DNA of 64,000 nt from Mycobacterium decipiens. GTDB taxonomy: Bacteria > Actinomycetota > Actinomycetes > Mycobacteriales > Mycobacteriaceae. Below are positions 1-8,574 of the stretch, piece after piece; the first letter of the stretch is position 1, and each line of letters begins with the position of its first letter. The notes below the pieces were generated by a model. That model saw only the letters and a program-made list of their open reading frames with translations, searched no databases and was not told where the DNA came from. Where the stretch lies: NCBI RefSeq assembly GCF_963853665.1, contig NZ_OY970459.1, positions 2,790,001 to 2,854,000 on the forward strand, in the 5' to 3' direction. The translations under genes were made by a program, and so were the position numbers.

Positions 1-1
1 C

Positions 2-730
2 GGCGCCGGGGCCGGGATCGGCCTCGCGGTGGCCGAGCGCCTCGCTGCCGAGGGCTGCAAGGTGCTTTGCGCGGATATCGACGGTGCCGCGGCCAATGCC
101 GCCGCAACCAAAATCGGTTCCGGCGCCATCGGTCACCGCGCCGATGTCAGCCACGAGGACCAAGTCATCGCCATGGTCGAGGCTTGTGTTGCCGCGTTCG
201 GTGGGGTCGACAAGCTCGTCGCCAACGCCGGTGTCGTTCATATCGCTTCGCTCGTCGAGACCAGTGTCGAGGACTTCGATCGGGTCATCGCGATCAACCT
301 GCGTGGCCCATGGCTGTGTACCAAGCATGCCGCGCCGAGGATGATCGAGCGGGGCGGGGGAGCCATCGTCAACTTGTCGTCGTTGGCGGGCCATGTCGCG
401 GTCGGCGGCACCGGCGCGTACGGCATGTCCAAAGCCGGCATTAGCCACCTGAGTCGAATCACCGCCGCGGAGCTGCGCTCGTCCAACATCCGCGCCAACG
501 CGCTGCTGCCCGCATTCGTCGACACCCCGATGCAGCAGACCGCGATCGCGATGTTTGACGAGGCGCTCGGTGCGGGCGAAGCACACGCCATGATCACCCG
601 TTTGCAGGGCCGGATGGCGGCACCCGAGGAGATGGCGAGCATCGTCGCGTTCCTGTTGTCCGATGAGGCATCGATGATCACCGGTACCACGCAGATCGCC
701 GACGGCGGAACCATTGCGGCGCTGTGGTGA
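2..730 (+). CDS. Short-chain dehydrogenase/reductase, 5' truncated by window edge
   Basis: Classical SDR oxidoreductase of about 240 visible residues. The reading frame is open to the window edge and begins inside the nucleotide-binding motif (GAGAGIG, the TGxxxGIG element). The true start therefore lies upstream, and the GTG at 29 is internal. The family signatures follow in order: NAG in the fourth strand, the catalytic serine in NLSSLAG, and YxxxK as YGMSK. A C-terminal GTTQIADGG segment is typical of SDR termini. It should catalyse NAD(P)-dependent oxidation or reduction of an alcohol or ketone in the cytoplasm; the substrate cannot be read from sequence. It is followed by insertion-sequence debris and has no visible operon partner downstream. 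Confidence 0.9.
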   Translation, partial: GAGAGIGLAVAERLAAEGCKVLCADIDGAAANAAATKIGSGAIGHRADVSHEDQVIAMVEACVAAFGGVDKLVANAGVVHIASLVETSVEDFDRVIAINLRGPWLCTKHAAPRMIERGGGAIVNLSSLAGHVAVGGTGAYGMSKAGISHLSRITAAELRSSNIRANALLPAFVDTPMQQTAIAMFDEALGAGEAHAMITRLQGRMAAPEEMASIVAFLLSDEASMITGTTQIADGGTIAALW

Positions 731-904
731 TCCGTTGCCTGGTCGGGTTACGCCTGGTGACAAGTCAGCGCGGATATGACACACGCTACCTTCGGCGCAT
801 CGGCTATCACTTCCGGCGGGCACGACGAAAGTGGTTCGTTTACGTGGGCTGTGCCCGCGGCGCAGCGCGGCCCACGGAAGCCGGAACCCATGACAGGGGG
901 GATG

Positions 905-936
905 GACGTTGTCCCGATCGTCGTGGAATTTGGGGT
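905..936. repeat. 32-bp direct repeat, copy 1 (IS256-type end)
   Basis: These 32 bases are identical to 2482-2513, the left extremity of the IS256-type element, including five bases outside the inferred terminal inverted repeat. Here they stand alone and abut the IS110 remnant, so this looks like a solo end left by an older insertion or deletion. Confidence 0.8.
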
Positions 937-937
937 G

Positions 938-1150
938 GCGGGCGCCTACCTGGGTCTGGTCCCCACGGAGTATTCCTCGGGCACCTCACGCTCGCAGGGG
1001 TCGATCACCAAGACCGGCAACGGGCATGCCCGCCGTCTGTTGATCGAAGCGGCCTGGCATCACCGGCAACCCGTATCGCCCCGGCGTGGATCTGCGGCGC
1101 CGCTGGGGTGCCGCCAGCCCGGCAGCACGGGCTCGGGGCAGCTGGACTAG
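938..1150 (+). pseudogene. IS110-family transposase remnant
   Basis: A short frame carries the hallmark C-terminal transposase_20 segment of IS110-type transposases ([12 protein letters not shown], then [21 protein letters not shown]), followed by out-of-family sequence. Only this fragment of a protein normally about 350-400 residues long is present. It has no DEDD-type N-terminal domain, so it cannot be functional. Its left border is fused to a 32-bp copy of the end of the nearby IS256-type element, which indicates a rearrangement involving both elements. The rest of the 731-937 stretch contains no gene that I can support. Confidence 0.8.
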
Positions 1151-1179
1151 AATCCACTCCGTTGCAAATGGCCTAGTTT

Positions 1180-2004
1180 TCAACCGCCCGTCAACACGGC
1201 GTGCGGCATGCCCGCGAACTCTGAGGCGATTGTCGCTCCGGCCGGACATTGCGACTGGGCGACGTCGCGATCAGAGATGGTGATCGCCAAGTCATAGACC
1301 ACCGCCACTGCCAAGTAACGAGCGATATACGCACACCTGTAGCCCTGATTGGGAGGAAGCCAGTCTAGCCCGGCGTCGCCCTTGGATAGGTTGGCCCTCG
1401 CGCTGACCGCCAGCAGGTTGACCGGGTCGTTAGCAAAGGCCGCGCGACGCGACTGATCCCAATGCCATGCTCCGGCATTCCACGCACGGTGGACGGCGAA
1501 CAGGTGGTCAATATGGACAGCGGTTCCACCGGACGCGCTGTAGTGCACCACATCGCCGGTATAGAGGTCGTGCAAGGTGCCCGACTCGATGCGACACTCG
1601 TGCAGGTCCGCGGCGAATACCACATCAGTGAGTTGGACACGCAGGATGCGATCGCGGGTGCTGCACGCACTATGATCGCTCGGGTCACTCCAGGCTGGGC
1701 CAAACGAGCAGGCCTGGGACCGGGAACATCCACGCTCATAACCGGTCACGTTAGGCAACGAGTCCACCACCGTGAGCTGTGCCAGCAGCGCGCCGATGTT
1801 CTCATCAACCGCCGTCGACTTACGGGATTGCCACAAATCGCCAAGCTTGCCCGGCAGTGAAGACAGAGCTGACAGCTCCCTGGGAAGCCCGCCTAGCACG
1901 CCGCCGAGATCGATAGGCCAAACGCCGGTGCCAGCCCCTACGCTGATCACGATCAATAACGGCCACACCAAACGACGAAACGATCGTCGCCGCAACCTTT
2001 TCAT
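1180..2004 (-). CDS. Exported HNH/DUF1524-like putative nuclease
   Basis: Protein of 274 residues. An arginine-rich N-terminus is followed by a hydrophobic segment (LVWPLLIVISVGAGTGVW), suggesting export or membrane anchoring. The C-terminal half resembles DUF1524/HNH proteins of actinobacteria: paired cysteines (around ERGCSRSQAC and CSTRDRIL), a histidine-rich active-site segment HIDHLFAVHRAW, and NLLAVSARANLSKGDAGLDWLPP with the asparagine expected of an HNH fold. Established family knowledge places such domains in secreted nucleases and in the GmrSD C-terminus; nuclease activity here is inference. The ATG at 2004 was chosen because GGAGGG lies about six bases upstream. The longer frame to 2277 reads into a TnpB remnant. 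Confidence 0.7.
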   Translation of the reverse strand: MKRLRRRSFRRLVWPLLIVISVGAGTGVWPIDLGGVLGGLPRELSALSSLPGKLGDLWQSRKSTAVDENIGALLAQLTVVDSLPNVTGYERGCSRSQACSFGPAWSDPSDHSACSTRDRILRVQLTDVVFAADLHECRIESGTLHDLYTGDVVHYSASGGTAVHIDHLFAVHRAWNAGAWHWDQSRRAAFANDPVNLLAVSARANLSKGDAGLDWLPPNQGYRCAYIARYLAVAVVYDLAITISDRDVAQSQCPAGATIASEFAGMPHAVLTGG

Positions 2005-2049
2005 CTCCCACCCCTCCATGAATCTGATGCGGACCAATACTTGGCCTAC

Positions 2050-2290
2050 TCCTCGGGCAGAAATTCCGAGGATTCCCGTGGCGGCACACCCCGCTGCTGG
2101 TATTCCTGCTCCCCGCCCGGCGGCGAGAAGCGCTTTGGCGGCGTTGAAGTCGCAATAGTAGACCGCGTCGCACGCTGGGCAGGTCCAGGTGCAGAACTGT
2201 GCCGGGACCTCGTCGAGCACATGCTTGCACCTAACGGCCGAGCAGCTTTTGCCCGACGGCAGTGCATCGTTGAACACCGCCCGGCGACAC
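2050..2290 (-). pseudogene. TnpB/OrfB (IS200/IS605-type) C-terminal remnant
   Basis: The translated fragment has the zinc-ribbon layout of OrfB/TnpB proteins: CSAVRC, a spacer, WTCPACDAVYYCDFNAAKALLAAGRGAG. This matches the canonical CxxC...WxCxxC...DxNAAxNIL signature with degraded positions (the usual HDRD is now YYCD). No RuvC-like catalytic core is present, so this is a dead fragment. It lies directly upstream of the HNH gene on the same strand and could in principle supply its promoter. The stretch 2291-2481 contains no supportable gene. Confidence 0.65.
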
Positions 2291-2486
2291 CCCCGAACCC
2301 CTGCTCAGGTTCCTGACCTGAGCAGGTGTTGGTTCGATTTGGCATCGGTCACGCACTTGCACGCCAACACCATAAGCGCAAGCACCGACAATGCCGACCT
2401 TTCGGCGTTCCCGCCACAGCATGTTGGGCTTGTCCCCGGTTTGGTGGACACACCCGGCTTGTCTTCACAAAGCGCTGCATTGACGT

Positions 2487-3854
2487 TGTCCCGATCGTCG
2501 TGGAATTTGGGGTCGCGGTCCCTCACCTGAGTCCTGCCGGTTGGTAGGTCTTCGGGTGAACATCCAAGAACACCTCGAAAAGGGAGTAAGGGACCGCCGT
2601 GAAGAAGACCGTACCTACTGTTGGCCTTGCTGACGCGTCTGATGCTGTGGCGTTGTTGGATTTGCCGGAGGAGATCGCGTTGGCGATGGGTGGACCCAAG
2701 GGCAAGCATGACGCGGGCCGGGCCGCGGTGCGCCATGGCACCGGGAAGGGATCGGTGACTCTGGGTGGGCGCCGAATACCGGTCCAGCGGCCGCGGGCAC
2801 GCACCCTCGACGGACACGAGGTGCCGCTGACCTCCTATGAGCATTTCGCCGCCGACGATGTGCTCACCGAGGTGGTGATGGAGAAGATGGTGGCCGGGGT
2901 GGCCACCCGCCGGCACGCGCGCACCGCCGAGCCGGTCGGTGACACCGTCAGCGCGACCCAGAAATCCGCGTCGAAGTCGGCGATCTCGCGCCGGTTCATC
3001 AAGCTGACCAAGACCGCGCTGGCCGAGTTGATGGCCCGTGACCTGAGCGACCACGACATCGCAGTGCTCATGGTTGATGGTGAGCAGCTGGCCGAACGCA
3101 CTGTGGTGGTGGCCTTGGCGATCACCGCCGACGGGACGAAGGTGCCGGTCGGGCTGCGCGACGGCTCCACGGACAACAAGACCGTGGTGGGGGCACTGCT
3201 GGCTGACCTGGTGCAGCGCGGCTTGAACGTCGATGACGGGCTGCTGGTGGTTATTGACGGCGCCAAGGCCCTGGCCGCCGCGGTGCGCGACGTGTTCGGC
3301 GAGCAGGCCCTGGTCCAAAGGTGCACTCTGCATAAGCGCAGAAATGCCGCTGACCACCTGCCCGACAAGGATAAGGACTGGGTGGACGCCAAGCTGGTCA
3401 AGGCGTTGCACCACCCCGATCCTGCGCAGGGGCTGCGCAACGCTCAACACCTGGCTACCCAACTGGACAAGACCTATCCGAGCGCGGCTGGCTCACTGTG
3501 TGAGGGGCTCGACGAGATGTTCACCGTGGCCCGCCTGGGCATCGATGGTCTGCTGGCCAAGACCCTGACCAGCAGCAATCCGATCGAGTCGATGATCTCG
3601 ATAGCCCGAACCACCAACCGCAACGTCACCCGCTGGCGTGACGGGCAGATGGTGCTGCGCTGGACCGCCGCGGGCATGCTCACCGCCGAACGATCCTTCC
3701 GCCGCGTCAAGGGCTACAAACAGATGCCCCAACTTGTCGCCGCCCTTCACCGCCACGCCCACCCCAAAGAAAAGACCGACACCGAACCTGCGGGATCCGC
3801 CGCCGCATAGAATGACCGTGGATCGCCAGTCAAAAATCCACGCGATTCGGGACA
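2487..3854 (+). mobile_element. IS256-family insertion sequence
   Basis: The element is bounded by imperfect terminal inverted repeats at 2487-2508 and 3833-3854 (17 of 22 positions match, both starting TGTCCCGA from outside). It contains one intact transposase gene. No clear target duplication is visible in the immediate flanks, so either the ends are approximate or the element has rearranged. A 32-bp copy of its left end sits at 905-936. Confidence 0.75.
2599..3810 (+). CDS. IS256-family (Mutator-type) transposase
   Basis: Full-length 403-residue transposase, the usual size for the family. DDE-type positions are visible as D160 (VLMVDGEQ), D220 (LLVVIDGAK) and a glutamate near 302-306 (CEGLDEMF). 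The C242xxH245 signature lies between the second Asp and the Glu, as expected. It should cut and join the element ends, probably through a circular intermediate. The GTG start at 2599 follows a purine-rich AAAAGGGAGTAAGGG stretch. No frameshift or stop was seen, so the element may be active. The gene fills nearly the whole element. Confidence 0.93.
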   Translation: MKKTVPTVGLADASDAVALLDLPEEIALAMGGPKGKHDAGRAAVRHGTGKGSVTLGGRRIPVQRPRARTLDGHEVPLTSYEHFAADDVLTEVVMEKMVAGVATRRHARTAEPVGDTVSATQKSASKSAISRRFIKLTKTALAELMARDLSDHDIAVLMVDGEQLAERTVVVALAITADGTKVPVGLRDGSTDNKTVVGALLADLVQRGLNVDDGLLVVIDGAKALAAAVRDVFGEQALVQRCTLHKRRNAADHLPDKDKDWVDAKLVKALHHPDPAQGLRNAQHLATQLDKTYPSAAGSLCEGLDEMFTVARLGIDGLLAKTLTSSNPIESMISIARTTNRNVTRWRDGQMVLRWTAAGMLTAERSFRRVKGYKQMPQLVAALHRHAHPKEKTDTEPAGSAAA

Positions 3855-4142
3855 TGCCCGCCTCCGGGCCCTGTTGGCGTCGGGGAGCTTGGGCCAGCAC
3901 CACCCTGAGGGATCTCCGAAGCCGAGCGGCTGGCTTCCCGGCACACCGAATCATGCTGTACGCCAAGGACCGCGGCCACACCCGACCCACCCGGGGTGCA
4001 TCCCAACGCGGCAATGCGAAGCAACTGCACCTACGAACTTGGGGACACCGCCGGCCCACCTCGATCGCGGACAACCACGAACAAACCCCCACCACGACCC
4101 GGAGCGATTCCTCTCCGATGTCGACGACGAACCCGTCTGACG
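3855..4142. other. Region between IS element and mce3R, no supported gene
   Basis: Several short open frames cross this 288-bp stretch but none has a convincing start and family match. A frame ending near 4140 (NPHHDPERFLSDVDDEP) is faintly like the tail of mycobacterial 13E12/HNH repeat proteins and may be a relic. Mce3R ends immediately after. Confidence 0.4.
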
Positions 4143-5345
4143 TCAGGACCGGCTGGTCAGGATTGACAGCGCGATGGCGGTGATCTCGTCCGCCACCCCG
4201 ACATAGCGTGTCAGATGCCAAGTGCGAGCGACATCTTCGATGAAGCTGATCGCCGCAGCGACGAGCAGTCGCGCGTGGGTAACACTAGTCGCGGGCACCA
4301 GCTTCTCGATCAGGTCGATCCACAGGCCCTCACGGTCGGTTTGATTTCTCAGATAGCCGTCACGCACCTCACTGGAGGCGTGGGACAGTTCAGTCACGCA
4401 CACGGCAACGAGGTCCGGAGCGTCCAGGCTGATCCGGACGTGGCCTTCAACAAGTCCACGCAGACGCTGTGCCGCTTGCTGATTCGCGCGCAACACGCGA
4501 ATGCACTCCAGGCTCCGCCACTCATCGAGGCGGCGGACGAGCGCGTCCAGGATAGCCTGCTTGGAGGAGAACGAGCGGTACAGCCCGGGGCCCGCGATTC
4601 CGGCGCCCTTCCCGATTTCGCTGGTACTGACCGCCGGATAGCCCTGCGCACGGAACAGACGCGCGCCCGCGGCAAGCAGCGTTTCGTAGCGGGAAAACAG
4701 GGCATCTTGTTCGCCGTTTGCGGCAGCGGCGGCCGGGAGCGGCTTCAGCTCGCAAACAGGAGGCGTCCGCGCCGCGGCCATACACGCTTGGTATAGGCGC
4801 TCTTTGAGCTCTTCAGGCGGCAGGGTCAGATTGTGCCGTCCCAGGCTGGTCAGCGTGCTGGATACCGCCCACGCCCGCAGCTCCGAGTGCTGCGGGCTCA
4901 GAGACGGCACCTCCAAGAGGACGCTATCGCGCATGCCGGCGACGATCGCGTTGATGCGGCGCCGGACCTCTGCGCGGTCGCCGTCGTTGAGGTAACGGGC
5001 CTCGCGCTGCCACAACACCGTCAAGGCCCGAGATGCCACGGCCGCCGAGATTAGATCGGGGAGATCAACGTTCAGCGGCCGAGGCGTCGGCTCCGCCTCG
5101 CCGTCGGTGAGCCGACGCGCGCTCTGATATTGATCCTGGCCGGTTCGGATCGTCTCGGCGAGCAACGCCTGCTTGTTGTCGTAGTGGCGGTATAACGCAC
5201 GCGCGGTGACTCCGGCCGCCTCGGCGATGTCCTCCAATTTGACCGAATGAAAGCCACGGTCGATGAAGAGCCCGACGGCCTGCTCCAGAATCTGCTTCTT
5301 TCGGTCCTTTGGCCTGCGCCTAATGGGTTGGACGACGGACTCCAT
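4143..5345 (-). CDS. mce3R: Mce3R, double-TetR repressor of the mce3 locus
   Basis: Protein of 400 residues with two complete TetR units in one chain. The first helix-turn-helix lies near residues 10-60 ([31 protein letters not shown]) and the second near 215-265 ([23 protein letters not shown]). The sequence closely follows Mtb Rv1963c as I remember it, and the start at 5345 gives the matching N-terminus ([17 protein letters not shown]). Family knowledge: Mce3R represses the mce3 operon and a set of lipid/sterol genes, and as a single-chain pseudo-dimer it can read an asymmetric operator. It lies 55 bp downstream of a SnoaL-like gene on the same strand, so the two are probably co-transcribed. 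Confidence 0.95.
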   Translation of the reverse strand: MESVVQPIRRRPKDRKKQILEQAVGLFIDRGFHSVKLEDIAEAAGVTARALYRHYDNKQALLAETIRTGQDQYQSARRLTDGEAEPTPRPLNVDLPDLISAAVASRALTVLWQREARYLNDGDRAEVRRRINAIVAGMRDSVLLEVPSLSPQHSELRAWAVSSTLTSLGRHNLTLPPEELKERLYQACMAAARTPPVCELKPLPAAAAANGEQDALFSRYETLLAAGARLFRAQGYPAVSTSEIGKGAGIAGPGLYRSFSSKQAILDALVRRLDEWRSLECIRVLRANQQAAQRLRGLVEGHVRISLDAPDLVAVCVTELSHASSEVRDGYLRNQTDREGLWIDLIEKLVPATSVTHARLLVAAAISFIEDVARTWHLTRYVGVADEITAIALSILTSRS

Positions 5346-5400
5346 CGACTCGAACCCCCTTCTTCCGCACCGGAGCCACAACCCCTGCCAACAGCATCGC

Positions 5401-5793
5401 CTACAGCTTCATCCCGCTCTGCCGCTCGAAGTCGGCAAGGTCAAAGTAATCGCTGAAGCGCGTGATCTTGCCATTCTTGACCTCAAACACGCCGGTCACC
5501 GGCAGCTCGACCGTCCGGCCGTCGTACATGGTGAAGTAATCGACGCGCTCGACCAGCACCAGGCCGGGCTCGGTGGCCAGTGCGAGGATATCGAGCTTGG
5601 CGTCGGAGAACGCGTCCAAAAACGCTTGGAAAATCGCCCGGATACCGGCAATGCCCTTGATCGGCGTAACCGGCACGTTGTGGTAGACCGCGTCATCGGC
5701 AAAGGCGCTGCAGATGGTTTCGAGGCAGCGATCCTGCCAGGACCCGAGAAAGTCGCGAACAAGCTTCTCGCTGGCTTCCTTGGTATCGGTCAT
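5401..5793 (-). CDS. SnoaL-like/NTF2-fold protein upstream of mce3R
   Basis: A 130-residue single-domain protein with the SnoaL/limonene-epoxide-hydrolase-type NTF2 fold. Visible pattern: an N-terminal helix ([12 protein letters not shown]), [26 protein letters not shown], then strands ending [17 protein letters not shown], the usual family C-terminal motif. Such proteins isomerise, cyclise or hydrolyse small polycyclic or epoxide substrates; steroid isomerase-like activity is plausible beside mce3 but is inference. AAGGAGC sits about eight bases before the ATG at 5793. It is first in a presumptive operon with mce3R, downstream of a candidate Mce3R site at 5848-5869. Confidence 0.8.
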   Translation of the reverse strand: MTDTKEASEKLVRDFLGSWQDRCLETICSAFADDAVYHNVPVTPIKGIAGIRAIFQAFLDAFSDAKLDILALATEPGLVLVERVDYFTMYDGRTVELPVTGVFEVKNGKITRFSDYFDLADFERQSGMKL

Positions 5794-5847
5794 GCGAATA
5801 GCTCCTTAGGCGTCGCGCCGATGACCCCCAACCGCGATCCACCATCG

Positions 5848-5869
5848 CAGTACTGATAAAATACATCAT
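5848..5869 (+). promoter_or_regulatory. Candidate Mce3R operator, mce3R-side copy
   Basis: A 22-bp sequence starting CAGTACTG and ending TACATCAT. Nineteen of 22 positions match 9255-9276, in the same orientation. It lies about 55 bp before the SnoaL-mce3R operon, where an autoregulatory site would be expected. Binding by Mce3R is inference. Confidence 0.55.
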
Positions 5870-6013
5870 CTAGCCATGATGCGCTATCACATGCTGTTTA
5901 GCGGATGGCCTACCCTCTTCTGCGCGTATCAGCTATAGACATATAGATCAGGTTCGTTGGGGGAGCGGCGCTTGCATGGCATTTCGATCCCGGCTACGAA
6001 CTCACGGTCGCGC

Positions 6014-7210
6014 TCAACCAATTTCCGGCACACTCGCCAGGCGCACATACGCCGAGGCCGCCTCCGCGCGATTCGTCGCGTGCAGCTTCCGTAGCACCCT
6101 CTTGACATGGGACTTCACCGTGCCCGCCGAGATCACCAGCTCGTCGGCGATCTGTTGATTGGTGCGTCCGCCCGCCATTAGCCGCAGCACCTCAATCTCA
6201 CGCCGGGTCAGCATGGTCATCACCCGCGTCTGCACTTCGGCCAATGACCTTGCGGCAGGGCCACGTTCGACCGGCTCGATCTTGCGCAGATCCAGATCGG
6301 CGTCCTGCAGGCCGCGGGCGGCTTCGTCTGCGGACGCCAAGGCGTGGCGAACCTCCGCGTTAAGTCGGCGCATTCGCTCCAGCAGAACCGTGCGCTCGTA
6401 GGCATATCCGAATCCCTCAGCGAATGCCCATACCGTGTCGCGATCGATCTCGTCCACCGTGCGGCCCGAATACAGCCGGTCGGCATGCAGGAACCCGATC
6501 ACCTTACCCGTTGGCATCACCGGTGCGGCGACGTAGGAATGCGTCAACGAGAAATCGACGATTGGTCGGTTGACCCGCGGGTCGTTGCGCGCATCGCGCA
6601 CAATTGCGGGCGCGTGCCGGCGGATCATCTGCGTTTCGATCAGCATGTGGTCTAGCAGCGGCGCCACCGATTGGGCGAAGGCGACCATCTTCTCCGCACC
6701 CTCGCGGTCGTCGCCAAAATACGCCGATTCCATGACCATCCGGCCCTCGTGCACCCGAAAGAGCACCGCACGATCGAATCCGCACGACTCCACCAGTTCA
6801 CGCGGCGCCCGGTCGACGATCATCGCGACATCATCGACAGCACGCAATTTGCTCAAGCCTTCCTGCACAGCCAACAGTGCAAGGGTGCGCCGCGCCGCAC
6901 CGTCTTCGATCAGTTCCCGCTCGAGCGAGGACAGATCCGACAGCGCGTCAAACGCGTTGAGTGCGTGGGCGTCGCCGAATGCCTCCAGGGCGTTGCGCAC
7001 GATGGTGGCCTTCGCGTCCACCGCCTCGGCCACGACGGCGATGGGGTCATCGGTGGGATCGATCCCGCGATCGCCGAATGCGTCCCGATAGTGGCGCGCG
7101 GCGTCGGTTTCGGAGACCGGGCGTGACGCCCAGCCGGGGTGGTCACCGTCAGCCAGGGTGTCGAACGAACTGGGATCGGGCAGACCGCTAGCAGCCATCA
7201 CTGTGCTCAC
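6014..7210 (-). CDS. GAF-LuxR transcriptional regulator
   Basis: A 398-residue regulator. The centre (about residues 115-285) resembles a GAF sensor domain (ELVESCGFDRAVLFRVHEGRMVMESAYFGDD through GKVIGFLHADRLYSGRTVDEIDRD). The C-terminus (about 335-390) is a clear LuxR/FixJ helix-turn-helix: LTRREIEVLRLMAGG, TNQQIADELVISAGTVKSHVKRVLRKL. There is no receiver domain, so it probably responds to a small ligand rather than phosphorylation. It is divergent from the P450 operon across a 116-bp intergenic region with several dyads, and is the likely regulator of that operon. In Mtb, as I recall, nothing comparable lies between mce3R and yrbE3A. Confidence 0.85.
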   Translation of the reverse strand: MSTVMAASGLPDPSSFDTLADGDHPGWASRPVSETDAARHYRDAFGDRGIDPTDDPIAVVAEAVDAKATIVRNALEAFGDAHALNAFDALSDLSSLERELIEDGAARRTLALLAVQEGLSKLRAVDDVAMIVDRAPRELVESCGFDRAVLFRVHEGRMVMESAYFGDDREGAEKMVAFAQSVAPLLDHMLIETQMIRRHAPAIVRDARNDPRVNRPIVDFSLTHSYVAAPVMPTGKVIGFLHADRLYSGRTVDEIDRDTVWAFAEGFGYAYERTVLLERMRRLNAEVRHALASADEAARGLQDADLDLRKIEPVERGPAARSLAEVQTRVMTMLTRREIEVLRLMAGGRTNQQIADELVISAGTVKSHVKRVLRKLHATNRAEAASAYVRLASVPEIG

Positions 7211-7252
7211 TGTCCTCTCGCCACCGCGACATTGTGGTCGAAATCAGAAATT

Positions 7253-7290
7253 CCCCTCGTACGGGGGCAAGAGTCCTCCCCAACGGGGGA
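7253..7290. promoter_or_regulatory. GC-rich dyads in the LuxR/P450 divergent promoter
   Basis: Two adjacent dyads are visible. The first is centred on CGTACG (CCCTCGTACGGGGG, one mismatch). The second is TCCCC-AACG-GGGGA at 7277-7290, with perfect 5-bp arms. Similar arms (CCCC/GGGG) about 20-25 bp apart suggest tandem sites for one regulator, most simply the adjacent LuxR protein. Confidence 0.45.
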
Positions 7291-7320
7291 TCGCTTTGCT
7301 ACCACAGCTAAAAGAGGCTG

Positions 7321-7334
7321 GTTGACATGTCAAC
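7321..7334. promoter_or_regulatory. Perfect 14-bp palindrome over the P450 start codon
   Basis: GTTGACATGTCAAC is fully self-complementary and contains the ATG of the P450 gene. A protein bound here would block translation initiation or transcript entry. A small hairpin or chance are alternatives. Confidence 0.4.
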
Positions 7335-8574
7335 AGAGACCGTTTCGGGGACCGAATCCGCCGTAAAACTTCTCACCGAACCACTTGGTGTGGCCAATCC
7401 GTACCCGCTCTATGACCGACTGAGAGAGGTCTCGCCCGTGGCGGGATACCGGGACTGGCCACCCGGAACCGTTCCCGGTGCCGACGAGCCGGTCACCGCC
7501 TGGGCGCTGTTCGGATACGACCAGGTTTTCGCGGCTGTCCGAGACGCCGCGACCTTCTCGTCGCGAGACCCTCTACAAGAGGCGTCCTCGGCGCCGAGCC
7601 TCATGCTGGTCAATACCGATCCGCCGAAGCATGAAGTCGAACGAAAACTGGTCAGCCAGGCTTTCTCGCCGCGGCGGGTGAAGCGGCTGGAGGAGTGGTT
7701 GAACGAGCTGGTACCACGGCTGCTCGACGACCTCGGCTCCGGCGACGTGGAGGTGATGGGTTTTGCCGCCGAGGTTCCCACCCGGGCCATGGTGCGGATG
7801 CTGGGATTGCCCGACGGAGACCACGTTCGCTTCCGGCGATGGGCCAACGCGTTCATGCTGTCATCGTCACTCACGCCGGACGAGCGCATCGCGAGCAACC
7901 AGGAGATGGTGGCGACGTTCGCCACCCGACTCGCCGACCACACCGCCCGGCTAGCGGAGCGCGAGACCAGCGACGACGTCGAGGATGCCGAAGACCTCAT
8001 ATCCGCGCTATTGCGCGCCGAGGTTGACGGGCAGCGGCTCACGCCCGAAGAGATCGTCCGGTTCTGCGTGACGTTGGTGGTCGCCGGCAGCGAGACCACG
8101 ACGTTCCTGATCGGCAATCTGTTGCATGCGCTGGCGCGAGAACCCGAAATCACGGCGCGGATTCGTGCCGACCGAACGCTGCTGAACATCTTTGTGGAGG
8201 AGACGATGCGAGTGGACGGGCCGCCCCAGCGGCTGTTTCGCATCACTACCCGCGATGTCGAGGTCGGCGGCAAGCTGATCCGCAAGGGGGAGTGGGTGGC
8301 ATTGTTCTTCGGCTCGGCCAATCGCGACCCCATGGTCTTCCCCGACCCCGGGCGGCTCGACATCGACCGGCCAAACATCCGCCAGCAGCTCTCGATGGGA
8401 CATGGCCTGCACTTCTGCCTCGGTGCCGCGCTGGCCCGGCTGGAGGTCATGGCGGTGCTCAACGCGGTGCTCGATCGCCATCAGGGGATCGCGCTGACCG
8501 ACGACCCCGGCACCAAGCAGACCGCTAGTCTGCTGACCCATGCCTTTGTCCGTCTGCCCCTGCACCTGTCATGA
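7327..8574 (+). CDS. Cytochrome P450 monooxygenase
   Basis: Complete 415-residue bacterial class I P450. The I-helix oxygen-activation motif is AGSETT (about 253-258), the K-helix ExxR is ETMR (near 290), and the heme-binding loop is LSMGHGLHFCLGAALAR with Cys364 as thiolate ligand; the usual leading Phe of the loop is Leu. The substrate is unknown. The mce3 context and family similarities suggest a hydrophobic, perhaps sterol- or terpene-like compound (inference). AGAGG lies about eight bases before the ATG. Its stop overlaps the start of the following SnoaL-like gene (ATGA), and a ferredoxin gene follows, forming a three-gene operon. Confidence 0.95.
   Translation: MSTETVSGTESAVKLLTEPLGVANPYPLYDRLREVSPVAGYRDWPPGTVPGADEPVTAWALFGYDQVFAAVRDAATFSSRDPLQEASSAPSLMLVNTDPPKHEVERKLVSQAFSPRRVKRLEEWLNELVPRLLDDLGSGDVEVMGFAAEVPTRAMVRMLGLPDGDHVRFRRWANAFMLSSSLTPDERIASNQEMVATFATRLADHTARLAERETSDDVEDAEDLISALLRAEVDGQRLTPEEIVRFCVTLVVAGSETTTFLIGNLLHALAREPEITARIRADRTLLNIFVEETMRVDGPPQRLFRITTRDVEVGGKLIRKGEWVALFFGSANRDPMVFPDPGRLDIDRPNIRQQLSMGHGLHFCLGAALARLEVMAVLNAVLDRHQGIALTDDPGTKQTASLLTHAFVRLPLHLS

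Noticed and set aside
238-714. A 158-codon frame antisense to the short-chain dehydrogenase
   Set aside because: The plus-strand frame carries all SDR motifs; the antisense is a shadow.
2305-3462. A 385-codon open frame antisense to the IS256 transposase
   Set aside because: It is the mirror of a strongly family-matching transposase and has no recognisable domain or ribosome site; high GC creates long antisense frames.
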